Shown here: positions 35,385-43,999 of the stretch, piece by piece
Position numbering within the stretch: the stretch's first letter is position 1
How the letters are laid out: the number at the start of each line of letters is the position of its first letter
From: Streptomyces tauricus
Lineage (GTDB): Bacteria > Actinomycetota > Actinomycetes > Streptomycetales > Streptomycetaceae
DNA length: 64,000 nt
NCBI RefSeq assembly: GCF_014650955.1
Contig: NZ_BMVY01000018.1
Span: forward strand, 101,884-165,883
Reading direction: 5' to 3'
Program-made: the position numbers and the translations under genes
Notes under the pieces: generated by a model
The model's database searches: none
What the model was told of the DNA's origin: nothing
Seen by the model: only the letters and a program-made list of their open reading frames with translations

Positions 35385-35415
35385 GATGAAACGCTTTATG
35401 ATTCTGTGTTTCATC
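35385..35415. promoter_or_regulatory. candidate TetR operator in the lcp2-tetR gap
   Basis: GATGAAAC at 35385 and its exact complement GTTTCATC at 35408 flank 15 nt containing the AT-rich TTTATGATT. It lies in the 138-nt divergent gap, where a TetR dimer could control both lcp2 and its own gene. Position and symmetry support it; no experimental match is known to me. Confidence 0.55.
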
Positions 35416-35472
35416 AGGGGAGCACATGTGCGATGCGAACGCCATAGGCTGTACCGAATCAGGGAGGCGCAT

Positions 35473-36156
35473 ATGGAACCCGTCCTGTCGGCTGCCAGGC
35501 GGCCTTCCGGTACTCCGTCCGTGTTGGAGATCGCGTTCACCGAGGCCGTCGACGGTGCCGACCGGGACGACGAGACGTCGGCTCGCCTGCTCGACGCCGC
35601 CTATGAGCAGTTCTGCCGCATGGGCATCAAACGTTCGACCATGACGGACGTGGCGCGGCAGGCCGGTGTCTCTCGGATCACCGTCTACCGTCGCTTCGCC
35701 ACCAAGGACCAGCTGGTCGAGCAGGTCGTACGGCGCGAGTTCCGGCGCTACTTCGACCGTTTCATCGAGGACGTCCGCGATGCCGAGACCGTCGCCGACC
35801 GGGTTGTCCTGGGGTTCGCGAGCTCGTTGCGGGCCGTTCGCCGCAACCCTCTCATCGGCGGTCTCATCGCCGCCGAACCGGACGCCCTCGTGCCGTCCAT
35901 GACCAGTGACGAGGGCCGCACGCTGAGCGTGGTGCAGCAGTTCGTCGCGTCACGGCTGCGCCAGGAACAGTCGGTGGGCAACCTCTCCGGCGACGTGGAC
36001 GTGGACATGCTGGCCGAGATGATGGTCCGGGTGTCCGCGTCGTTCCTGATCATCCCGAGCCATGTGCTCGACCTCGACGACCAGGAGCAGGTACGCGCGG
36101 CGGCACGGCAGTTCCTCGTCCCGATGCTCGGTCCACCGCACTCGCCTCACCCGTAG
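35473..36156 (+). CDS. TetR-family regulator, probable lcp repressor
   Basis: The 227-residue protein has a 35-residue N-terminal extension and then a TetR HTH at about residues 38-85: RLLDAAYEQFCRMGIKRSTM, TDVARQAGVSRITVYRRFAT and KDQLVEQVVRREFRRYFDRF. The ligand domain follows. AGGGAGG precedes ATG 35473. TetR regulators adjacent to lcp are known in other rubber degraders such as Gordonia. Being divergent from lcp2, with an inverted repeat between, it is the natural candidate to sense rubber oligomers or their acids. It appears complete. Confidence 0.88.
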   Translation: MEPVLSAARRPSGTPSVLEIAFTEAVDGADRDDETSARLLDAAYEQFCRMGIKRSTMTDVARQAGVSRITVYRRFATKDQLVEQVVRREFRRYFDRFIEDVRDAETVADRVVLGFASSLRAVRRNPLIGGLIAAEPDALVPSMTSDEGRTLSVVQQFVASRLRQEQSVGNLSGDVDVDMLAEMMVRVSASFLIIPSHVLDLDDQEQVRAAARQFLVPMLGPPHSPHP

Positions 36157-37675
36157 CGTTCGCCTTTCTCTGCCATCGTCACCAGGGATGCCGGCGGTTC
36201 GAACCGCTTCCTGTACCGTCCGGCCAGCTCCCTGGACCGGACGACGAAGCCGTGGAGCCCGCCGGGACAACCGTTGACGTACTGCAGGACCCCGCCGGTC
36301 CACGGGGGAAAGCCGCTGCCCGGAAGGGAACCGATGTTGGCGTCGGGCACCGAGCGGAGCACGCCTTCGTCGAGGCATCGGACCGCGTCCAGCGCTTCGG
36401 CGAAGAGCATCCGCTCCTTCATGTCCTCGAGCGGGATCTCACGTCCCCCTGCGGTGAAGTGCTCGTACAAGCCGCGCCACAGTCCTGTCCGCCGACCGTC
36501 GATGTACTCGTAGAACCCTGCGCCCGCGGAGCGCCCGCTCCGCCCGGATTCGTCGATCATGCGGTCCACGACCGGTCCCGAACCGTGCGGGTGCCACTGT
36601 CCCGTCTCGGCCAGCACCGCGGCCTTGGTCTCCTCCCGGGATCTTCCGCGGCAGGGTCAGGGTCAGTTCGTCCAGCAGCTGTGGTGGCGGCGCGGGACAA
36701 CCCGCCTGTTAGCCGGCCTGTTCGACCGAGGCGGGAGGCAGGCCCTCACCGACGATGGCTACCGCCTCGTCGATGAACTCGGATATCACCCGGCTCGTGA
36801 GGAAGCCCCGGCCGTCGTTGACGACGACGGGCGTCTTGCCGATCTGGTGCGCTGTGTCGATGGCCTTCGCCAGGGTGCGCTCGCTGGTCTTCTCCCCGGT
36901 GATGATCTCCAGCAGGGGCACCTTGTCGGACCCCAGTACGGCGTCCGGCACGACGACGTTTGTCAACGGGGAGAAGAAGTGCGGGCCGATGAAGTCCTCC
37001 GAACGCCTGACGTCCTTCGCCGGCCCGGTGACGGGCCAGGGTGGAGGTGTCGGACCCCAGTACGGCGTCCGGCACGACGACGTCCTCGATCTCACGAAAG
37101 ACCCGCAGCTTGAGGTCCGGGTCCTCGATGACGGCTTCGATCACGAGATCGCACCCGGTGAGGTCCGCGGGATCGGCGGTCGGCATGATGTGCGCGAGGA
37201 TCTCGTCGGCTTCCGCCCGGGAGAGCCGACCGCGCGCCACGGCTTTGGCGAGGAGCTGCTCGGAGTAGCCCATGCCCGTCATCGCTGCCTCGCAGGAGCG
37301 TCCTTGAGGACTACGGGCATGCCGCCGCGGGCACAGGAGTACGCGATCCCGGCACCCATCATGCCGGCGCCCAGAACACCCACCCGGTGTGCGGTGTGGT
37401 GGGGATGGCCCTCGGGACGGCTGCCACCGGACATAGTGGGCAGCAAGTCGTAGAAGAAAGCCTGCATCATGTTGGTCGAGACTTGACCCCGTCATGAGTT
37501 CGACGAGGTAACCGGTCTCGATCTTCTGTCCGCGTCGAGGTCGACCTGCGAGCTTTCCACGGCCGCGTCGAGGATGTCGCGCGGTGCCCGCAGGTTGCTC
37601 CCCTTCAGCTGCTTGCGCAGGTGCGCCGGGAGGGTCGGCAGCATTGTCGCGACCTTGGGATGCCCGTTCCGTGCC
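36147..37675 (-). pseudogene. fadB: fatty-acid oxidation multifunctional protein FadB/FadJ, broken
   Basis: Pieces in order on the minus strand are: LPTLPAHLRKQLKGSNLRAP and RDILDAAVESSQVDLDA (end of the hydratase part), HRVGVLGAGMMGAGIAYSCA (NAD loop), LLAKAVARGRLSRAEADEIL, CDLVIEAVIEDPDLKLRVFR, IGPHFFSP, GEKTSERTLAKAIDTAHQIG, VVVNDGRGFLTSRVISEFID and the C-terminal DRMIDESGRSGRSAGAGFYE. They lie in several frames, with an in-frame TAA after VEQAG, a frameshift near 36640 and an internal 35-nt repeat. The hydratase N-terminus (about 280 residues) is missing. It would have performed hydration and 3-hydroxyacyl-CoA oxidation of isoprenoid acyl-CoAs. It is certainly inactive. Confidence 0.8.
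36925..37083. repeat. 35-nt direct repeat inside broken fadB, copies 124 nt apart
   Basis: The 35 nt at 36925-36959 recur at 37049-37083; both include CCCCAGTACGGCGTCCGGCA. The copy at 37049 sits where FadB family members encode VVVPDAVLGSD. The one at 36925 interrupts FFSPVDKVPLLE, where no family member has it, so it is an inserted copy flanked by a repeated GACAA. Such a short templated duplication shifts the frame. Confidence 0.8.
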
Positions 37676-38478
37676 GACCAGGACCAGGGCCGCACCATCC
37701 ACGATGCCAAAGGAGTTGCCCGGTGTGTGGACGTGCTCGATGCGCTCCAGTCGGTGGTACTTCTGCAGGGCCACCGTGTCGAAGTCCGCCATCGCGCCGA
37801 TGCCGGTGAACGAGGGCTTCAGTTTGCCGAGCGTCGCTGTCGTCGTCTCGGGGCGCGGGTGCTCGTCCTGGGCGAGCACCGTGGCACCGTTGCGGTCTGG
37901 GACCGGAACCATGGATTTCGCGAAGTAACCGCCGGACCACACGTGCGCGGCCCGCTTCTGGGACCGGACGGCGTACGCGTCCACGTCCTCGCGCGAGAAA
38001 CCGTCGATGGTCGCGATCAGGTCGGCACCGATGCCCTGCGGCACGAAGTACGTGTCGAACGCGGTCTCCGGATTCGCGGCCATGGGGCCGCCGTCGCTGC
38101 CCATCGGCACACGTGACATGGACTCCACACCGCCCGCGATCATCAGCTGCTCCCCACCTGAACGCACCTTCTGCGCGGCCGTGTTCACCGCCTCCAGGCT
38201 TGAGGCGCAGAACCGGTTGAGCTGGACGCCGGCCACCTGGTCCGGTAGTCCAGACGCCAGCGCCGCCGCTTTGGCGATGTTCATGCCTTGGTCTCCGACC
38301 GGGGAGACCATGCCGAGTACGACGTTGTCGAGCCGCTCCGGATCCAGCTCCGGGTGGCGGCGGCGCAGTTCCCCGATCAGGCTCGTCACCAGTGACAACG
38401 GTTTGACGTGGTCAGCGAACCCCACTTGCCCCGGCCGCGCGGGGTGCGGATCGCGTCGTAGATGAATGCTTCGGCCAC
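37676..38478 (-). pseudogene. fadA: acetyl-CoA acyltransferase (thiolase) FadA, truncated
   Basis: From GTG 38478 the start AEAFIYDAIRTPRGRGK shifts frame into VKPLSLVTSLIGELRRRHPE, LDNVVLGMVSPVGDQGMNIA and VAGVQLNRFCASSLEAVNTA. The nucleophile Cys is the one in NRFCASS. It continues with AGGVESMSRVPMGSDGGPMA, FDTYFVPQGIGADLIATIDG and a late HTPGNSFGIVDGAALVLVGT. The C-terminal third with the catalytic His and second Cys is missing; the sequence runs into the broken fadB at about 37676. So one frameshift and one large deletion have killed it. It would have been the thiolytic step of beta-oxidation. Confidence 0.8.
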
Positions 38479-38756
38479 GGTTCTTGCGCTTCCTCTCCGA
38501 CGGCGGGCGATTCCCCACCGGTCCGGGCACTCTCGGTGCCGATGACTCTGATGGAGACAAGTAAGAGGCTCTATTGGCCATGTATCAACAGAGTGAGCAG
38601 CCGTCAAAAAACGTGTACGGGCAGCTGGTTGCCGACATTGGCGCGGCCCGGGCGGCGATGGATATCGCCTGCGGTCCTATCTGTTGACTCAAAGCCAAGA
38701 GCGGTTCACTGTGGGGACCGCCCAGGAATCCGCTCACGTGATGGAGGGAGCCCGCC

Positions 38757-40574
38757 GTGGCCACAGCAGAGCAGCTGTACGAGTCCGTCGAGGGGCTGAC
38801 GATCCCCGCACTACTGCGTCGCAACGCCCAGCGGTTCGCCGAGCGTCCGGCGCTGACTACTGGTATCGGTCCGGATGCCGGAACGCTGTCGTGGTCGCAG
38901 TTGCGCGCGGAGGTCGCCGCTCTCACCCGCGGTCTCACCGCCCTCGGGCTCAAACGGGGCGACCGCATGCTTGTCGCGATGTCCAAGCGGGCCGAGCACT
39001 GGGTTACCGATCTGGCCGCGATCCACGTCGGCGTCCTGCCGTGCAGCACGTACGACACGCTGAGCACCGAGCAGATCGGAGCCGTGGCCCGTCACAGCGC
39101 GGCCACCATCCTCGTCCTTGAGGGCAAGGAGCAGCTGGAGCGCTGGCAGCCGATCCTGCAGGATCAGCCGAATCTGCGCGCCGTCGTCGTCCTCGACTGG
39201 GACGCCGCGCCGCCGCATGACCCGCGTTTGGTCAGTTACGCCGCCGTCCGCGGCGCGGTACCGCCCGATGACGCCGCTTTCGAGGCGCTCACGGACGCCG
39301 TCACCCCCGACCAGCCGCTGGCCCTGGTGTACACCTCGGGCACGACCGGTGCCCCGAAGGGCGTGGTGCTCTCGCACCGCAACGTGATCCACGAGTCCCT
39401 GATGCAGGACCAGCTCGTCCCCGTACCGGAGCATCCGAGGTCGGTCGCGTACCTGCCGCTGGCACACATCGCCGAGCGGGTGCTCGGGATCTACATGCCG
39501 ATCTGCAACGCGGGCCACGTCACGATATGCCCGGAACCCGACCAGTTCCTGTCCGCACTGCTCACGGTGCGCCCGCAGGGCCTCTTCGGAGTCCCCAGGG
39601 TGTGGGAGAAGCTCGCAGCCGGCCTGAAGGCGAGGCTGGCGACCCTTGACGAACAGCAGAGCGAGGCGGTGGCGCAGGCCCAGAAGATCGCTCTTGAGGT
39701 GTATCGCCTTCGTTCCGAGGGCAAGGACATACCGATCGGGCTCGTCGAGCCGCTGGAGCAGCTTGACGAGCAGGTGATGAGGCCCCTGCGAAAGGCCGTC
39801 GGACTCGAAGACTGCCGCAGGGCTTTCAGCGGCGCGGCCCCGATTCCCGCCGCGGTCCTGGAGTTCCTGGCGAGTGTGGGACTGCCGGTGTACGAGGTGT
39901 GGGGACTGAGTGAGACCACCGGCGCGGCGACGGTCAGCACACCCGAGGTGTTCTCGCTCGGCTCGGTCGGCCGGGCCGGGCCGGGGATCGAGGTGCGGGA
40001 GGCCGGTGACGGTGAACTCCTCGTCCGCGGCCCTGTCGTGTTCCTCGGCTATCTGCAGGCCGATGGCCGCATCGAGAGCGCGACCGACGCCGAGGGCTGG
40101 CTGCCCACCGGCGATGTCGGAACGGTCGACTCACGAGGGCTGGTCACCATCACCGACCGCAAAAAGGAGATCATCATCACCGACGCCGGCAAGAACATCG
40201 CCCCGACCAGGATCGAAACCCTGCTGAGGGCGCATCCACTGGTCGCTCAGGCCGTCGCGATCGGTGACCGACGGCGCTACGTCACCGCCCTGCTGGTGCT
40301 CGACGAGGACATGGCGCCGGCCTGGGCCAGGGCGAACGGGATCGACGGGTGCGACCTGGAAGCGCTGTCCCGCCACCCGGTGGTGCTGTCGGCCCTGGAC
40401 GAGGCGGTTGCCGAGGCGAACGCGGTGCTCTCCCGCGCGGAGCAGGTGAAGAAGCATCTTGTGCTGGCCGGTCCCTGGACTGCCGAGAGCGGTGAGCTGA
40501 CGCCCAAACTGAGCTTGCGGCGCCGTGCCATCGACGAACTGCACGCCGCCACGATCAAGTCGATGTACACGTAA
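38757..40574 (+). CDS. long-chain acyl-CoA synthetase (AMP-forming)
   Basis: The 605-residue adenylate-forming enzyme has the P-loop LALVYTSGTTGAPKGVVLSH (about residues 190-210), VAYLPLAHIAERVLGIYMPI, VYEVWGLSETTGAATVSTPE (adenine motif), GWLPTGDVGTVDSRGLVTIT and DRKKEIIITDAGKNIAPTRI (hinge). The long spacer between P-loop and adenine motif is typical of the FadD15-like long-chain group. The start GTG at 38757 has GGAGGGAG before it. It likely activates the carboxylic acids made by OxiAB from rubber oligomers, to enter beta-oxidation. It is followed by a TetR gene 34 nt on. It looks complete. Confidence 0.88.
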   Translation: MATAEQLYESVEGLTIPALLRRNAQRFAERPALTTGIGPDAGTLSWSQLRAEVAALTRGLTALGLKRGDRMLVAMSKRAEHWVTDLAAIHVGVLPCSTYDTLSTEQIGAVARHSAATILVLEGKEQLERWQPILQDQPNLRAVVVLDWDAAPPHDPRLVSYAAVRGAVPPDDAAFEALTDAVTPDQPLALVYTSGTTGAPKGVVLSHRNVIHESLMQDQLVPVPEHPRSVAYLPLAHIAERVLGIYMPICNAGHVTICPEPDQFLSALLTVRPQGLFGVPRVWEKLAAGLKARLATLDEQQSEAVAQAQKIALEVYRLRSEGKDIPIGLVEPLEQLDEQVMRPLRKAVGLEDCRRAFSGAAPIPAAVLEFLASVGLPVYEVWGLSETTGAATVSTPEVFSLGSVGRAGPGIEVREAGDGELLVRGPVVFLGYLQADGRIESATDAEGWLPTGDVGTVDSRGLVTITDRKKEIIITDAGKNIAPTRIETLLRAHPLVAQAVAIGDRRRYVTALLVLDEDMAPAWARANGIDGCDLEALSRHPVVLSALDEAVAEANAVLSRAEQVKKHLVLAGPWTAESGELTPKLSLRRRAIDELHAATIKSMYT

Positions 40575-40608
40575 GGCAGACACACCGGCACGAAGGAGAA
40601 ATGATCAC

Positions 40609-41229
40609 ATGGGCGTTCAGCGCGAAGCTCAGCGACGCCGGATGGAGCCGGACGCCCGGCGCGCCGAGATACTCGGTGTCGCACGCAGACTGTTCGGCGC
40701 CAACAGCTACACCACGGTGTCCATCGCGGACATCGCCGCCGAGGCCGGTGTGGCGCGTGCTCTGGTCAGCCACTACTTCGGCAGCAAGCGGCAACTCTAC
40801 CTGGAGGTCGTCCGGCAGATGATGGTCGTCCCGGCCTCCGTCTCCGAGCGGCTCCCGCCGACCACGGCCGAGGAGCGCGTGTCGATCTGCGTCGACCGCT
40901 GGCTCGAAGTCGTGGACCGCAACCGGGACATGTGGCTGTCCGCGATCGGCCTGGAAGCTCTGGGCAACGATCCGGAGATCGACCAGATCATGCTCGAAGC
41001 CGACGAGATCGCCACCGACCGTGTTCTTGAGGCGGCGATGATGACGGACGTCACCGAGGGCCGGCAGAAGCTGCGGGCGATGGTCCGCGCCCACAGCAGC
41101 ATGCTGAAGGCCGCCTCCCGCGAATGGCTGGTGCGCGGCACCCTCAGCCGCAGCGACCTGCACGTGATGCTGACCCGCACCGTGCTCCACCTGGTCGACA
41201 CCGTCTTCCCCGCCTTGCGGGACGAGTGA
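40609..41229 (+). CDS. TetR-family transcriptional regulator
   Basis: The 206-residue protein has a TetR HTH at residues 17-62: RRAEILGVARRLFGANSYTT, VSIADIAAEAGVARALVSHY and FGSKRQLYLEVVRQMM. The C-terminal part is helical and includes DRVLEAAMMTDVTEGRQKLR. The start ATG at 40609 has GAAGGAG about 12 nt upstream; an ATG at 40601 is in another frame. It is in an operon with the acyl-CoA synthetase, and may sense an acyl-CoA, as is common for such pairs. Intact. Confidence 0.87.
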   Translation: MGVQREAQRRRMEPDARRAEILGVARRLFGANSYTTVSIADIAAEAGVARALVSHYFGSKRQLYLEVVRQMMVVPASVSERLPPTTAEERVSICVDRWLEVVDRNRDMWLSAIGLEALGNDPEIDQIMLEADEIATDRVLEAAMMTDVTEGRQKLRAMVRAHSSMLKAASREWLVRGTLSRSDLHVMLTRTVLHLVDTVFPALRDE

Positions 41230-41299
41230 GAACCCCTCTACGGCAGAACACCCTTACGGCGAAACATCTTTACGGCCCCTGCCGAAGGAAGAGAGCGTC

Positions 41300-41703
41300 A
41301 TGCCCCGAGTCCTGTCAGACGAACGACGTGATCTGCTCAAGACGATCGCCGCTTTCCGCTGTCGCGTGCGGAACGAGGGAGCAGCGCGACAAACGGACCG
41401 CAGGCGGCCAGGAACAGCACAACCAGAAGCTGTACAAGAAGATGGCCGCGCTGGGCGGGCTCGGCACAGCGATCCCGGAGGAGTACGGAGGCGCGGGTCG
41501 GGGGTTGACGGACCTCTGCCTGTTCCTCCAGGAATCCCCCTACGGACTGGCGCCCATCAGCGGCTACGGGCCGACTGTCATCTCGGCCGCGGCCTACGAG
41601 AACTTCGGCACCGAGGTGCAGAAGCGCACCGTACTCGAAGGTGTGGTCGAGGGCCGGGTCGAGGCCGTCTCGATGTCGGAACCCGGCCCCGGCTCCGAGG
41701 TGG
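41300..41703 (+). pseudogene. acyl-CoA dehydrogenase N-terminal domain, truncated
   Basis: The start MPRVLSDERRDLLKTIAAF shifts frame near 41360 into REQRDKRTAGGQEQHNQKLY, KKMAALGGLGTAIPEEYGGA, GRGLTDLCLFLQESPYGLAP, ISGYGPTVISAAAYENFGTE and EGRVEAVSMSEPGPGSEVG. This is the N-terminal helical and early beta domain of acyl-CoA dehydrogenases, ending exactly at the SEPGxGSD flavin motif. The C-terminal catalytic half is replaced by a LysR-type sequence. The start has GAAGGAAGAG upstream, so the gene once followed the TetR gene in an operon. Confidence 0.75.
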
Positions 41704-42384
41704 GCTGGAGAAGCGCCTGGGGGTGCGCGTGGTGGAACGCCAAGGCCGGACCATCGCACTACCGAGGCAGGGCAGGCATTGCTGCCCGAAGCCCGAGCGG
41801 TGCTCGCGGCGGTCGACCGGCTGCGGCGCGTCGCCGACGCGCAGCTGCGGCAGGTCTCCAAACGACTTGTCGTAGGAACCGTGGGAGCCGAGGCGTCCCT
41901 GCCGCATACCCGTGCCGTACGCGGCCTGCTGCAAGACCGGCACCCCAGGACAACCGTGCAACTGGTCAACCTCGGTTTCGGCGATCGCATGTCCGCCCTG
42001 GCGCAGCAGGAGGCCGACGTGGTTTCCTGCGCCCGCGGTGACGGACGACATCGAACTGCACCACCTGGCCACCGAGCCGCGAGTGGCCTGCCTCTGCGCC
42101 GATCACCCCTTGGCGATCCAGCCCCAACTCACCCTGGCCCAGCTCTCCGGCATCCCGGTCGTCGGCATGCCTGCGCAGGTTCCGCGGCTGTGGTGGGACT
42201 TCCGGGCGGTCGATCCCGCCCCGACGGCAGCCGCGTTCACTACGGTCCGGTCGTCACCGACATGGAGTCGTTGGTGCACACGGTGGCCGCCGGAGAAGCG
42301 ATGTGTTTTCTGCCGACGGCCGCCCGTGAGTATTTTCCACGCCCGGGCATCAGACACATCGACAACGGCTTACCGATCGTTTGA
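41704..42384 (+). pseudogene. LysR-family regulator, missing HTH, frameshifted
   Basis: After the join the frame reads LEKRLGVRVVERQGRTIAL, the end of a LysR winged helix. Other frames then give GQALLPEARAVLAAVDRLRR, RLVVGTVGAEASLPHTRAVR, TVQLVNLGFGDRMSALAQQE and ADVVSCA, then DDIELHHLATEPRVACLCAD, QLTLAQLSGIPVVGMPAQVP and finally VVTDMESLVHTVAAGEAMCF. These are the two lobes of the LysR effector domain. The first 30 residues with the recognition helix are absent, and at least three frameshifts occur. It is a dead gene joined to the dehydrogenase stub. Confidence 0.7.
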
Positions 42385-42655
42385 CCGCCTTGGTTTGTTC
42401 TACGTCCTGCCTGTGCCGACAGCGGAGGGCGAGATGCGCCAGGCGCGACTAACTCGTCAACTGAAGTGCAAAGTCACAGTTCACACGTGTGGGTGATGAC
42501 AGGCGGCTGGTTCAGCGGGACGCTCGGCCAAAAGCCCAGTGGGAGCCCGGTCGTTGAGCGCGGCCGGGCCTCGTGCCGTCAGGCGGCCCCTGGCGACGGT
42601 GTCCTGATTCAATCTGCAGGCTGTAGTAGGCGACCTTGAGGCAGGGTGGTGTCCG

Positions 42656-43342
42656 GTGGCAGTGGCAGAGCTGTTCGTCGCGGACGAGATCGTGTCCCGG
42701 CTGTCGGAGAATGCCCGCCGTCAGGCAGCGTTCCACTTACACAAGCGGGACTGCCAGACCTGTGGAGCACCACTTGGTGATCAAGCGCCTGCGCTTGCCG
42801 TCGACGACTGTGGTCCACTCCTGAGCCTAACCCTCAGTCATCAGGACTGCCGCCCCTCGGGCTGGTACGAGTTCCGTTCACTCGTGGTGGGCGCACATCT
42901 GTCGTGGACCAGCCGGTCCTTCACCCTGCCGGCGGATGAAAGAAGCGACCGTGCCCCTCGGGCGATGTTCATCGTCTGCCCGCATCTGGAAGCGGTACAT
43001 CTGGACAGGAGCGACGACGACTGGAGCGTGAACACCGAACGGCATTGGCGGGCCCGCGGCTTCCGCCCGGTGGGCCGCGAATTGGTCGTCGACAACTGGG
43101 TGGCCGACCAGGCCCCGCCCCGCGCCCGGCTCATCGGATCCACCATCCATATCGATGCTGGCTTGGATGGCCAGTGGTTCTCGTTGGCGGACTTGGACAC
43201 CGTCAGAGCGTGCCGTTCACAGGGCGGGCTGCTGCTGGGTATTTCCACCACGTGTGAGCCGACCTCCGTCACCGGCCCCAACGACATTCTGCGTTACGGG
43301 ATCGCAGGGCACATCTTCCTCGGCTGGGTGCCACTGTCCTGA
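42656..43342 (+). CDS. conserved hypothetical protein
   Basis: The 228-residue product starts at GTG 42656, MAVAELFVADEIVSRLSENA, then RDCQTCGAPLGDQAPALAVD with a C-x-x-C that may bind zinc. It continues LSLTLSHQDCRPSGWYEFRS, MFIVCPHLEAVHLDRSDDDW and RLIGSTIHIDAGLDGQWFSL, and ends HIFLGWVPLS. It is soluble and has no signal. The pattern looks like a conserved actinobacterial protein of unknown role. It is intact between a LysR relic and an IS5 relic, which suggests a surviving accessory gene. Confidence 0.55.
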   Translation: MAVAELFVADEIVSRLSENARRQAAFHLHKRDCQTCGAPLGDQAPALAVDDCGPLLSLTLSHQDCRPSGWYEFRSLVVGAHLSWTSRSFTLPADERSDRAPRAMFIVCPHLEAVHLDRSDDDWSVNTERHWRARGFRPVGRELVVDNWVADQAPPRARLIGSTIHIDAGLDGQWFSLADLDTVRACRSQGGLLLGISTTCEPTSVTGPNDILRYGIAGHIFLGWVPLS

Positions 43343-43454
43343 GCCCAGCCAGGGCCGGTCCTGCAGAGAGCGATCGCAGTAGCCGATTGCCGTGTGAGTT
43401 CGCCGTCGGGCCGTCGACGGTTGGCTGGAGGACTGAAGGAGAGAAGGGGGCACC

Positions 43455-43797
43455 TGGGAGTCGATCGCGCATCGCGTTGCGTCCAGTCCAGGCCGCCCTG
43501 AGCACCGAGTTCGTCCAAAACCAGGGCGGTGCAGCTTGGCCCGCACCCGGGCCTTCGGTCCACACGGTGAACCGGCGGAAGGCGGTCACGCCCGACAGTG
43601 CGAAGCCCGGTGGCAGCTGGTTCCAGGTGCATTCCGAAGCTGGTCACGAAGATAATCGCGGCCAGCACCTCCTGGTCGTCCTCACCGACAACGTCCACCG
43701 CCTTGCGGGCGAACCGGCGGCGCCGGCGGCACCACCCGCTGTAACAACTACCAGCGGGTTTTCCGGTGCCATCCGTTCGACAAGCGCAGCAGTCATC
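43455..43797 (-). pseudogene. IS5-family transposase N-terminal relic
   Basis: Starting MTAALVERMAPENPLVVV at 43797, the minus strand then gives in other frames DDQEVLAAIIFVTSFGM, LPPGFALSGVTAFRRFTVWT-like sequence, TALVLDELGAQGGLDW and RCAIDS. This is the N-terminal DUF4096 part and the first catalytic Asp (AIDS) of an IS5 transposase. The rest is missing and at least two frameshifts occur. Confidence 0.65.
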
Positions 43798-43864
43798 ACT
43801 CCGGACTGCCGCAAGATCACAGCAACTGAAATGGCGTCGAAGAGTCTGCCGTCGTGTGGCCGAC

Positions 43865-43911
43865 GGGAGCGGCCCTGTAGACCGGGAGCGGCGCTGTAGA
43901 CCCTGTAGACC
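43865..43911. repeat. 19-bp tandem repeat, two and a half copies
   Basis: GGGAGCGGCCCTGTAGACC (43865-43883) is followed directly by GGGAGCGGCGCTGTAGACC and then CTGTAGACC. The repeat lies between the IS5 relic and the end of the P450 gene. It may be replication slippage; no function is evident. The rest of 43798-43999 shows no gene. Confidence 0.7.
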
Positions 43912-43999
43912 ACAGGGACCAGCCGGATCCTGCCCGGGCGGGCAGCAGCACGTGCGCCATCGCAGGCACTGCTGCCCTGGACGGCATCGCGCCGTGAGG

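Noticed and set aside
38757..40574. Possible role of the acyl-CoA synthetase as another FAAL.
   Set aside because: It has the long-chain FadD15-like motifs and lacks the W-L-P-x-x-H-D-M-G-L segment seen in the FAAL at 49843.
43865..43911. A CRISPR-like repeat.
   Set aside because: The copies are directly adjacent without spacers and number only two and a half; no cas gene is present.
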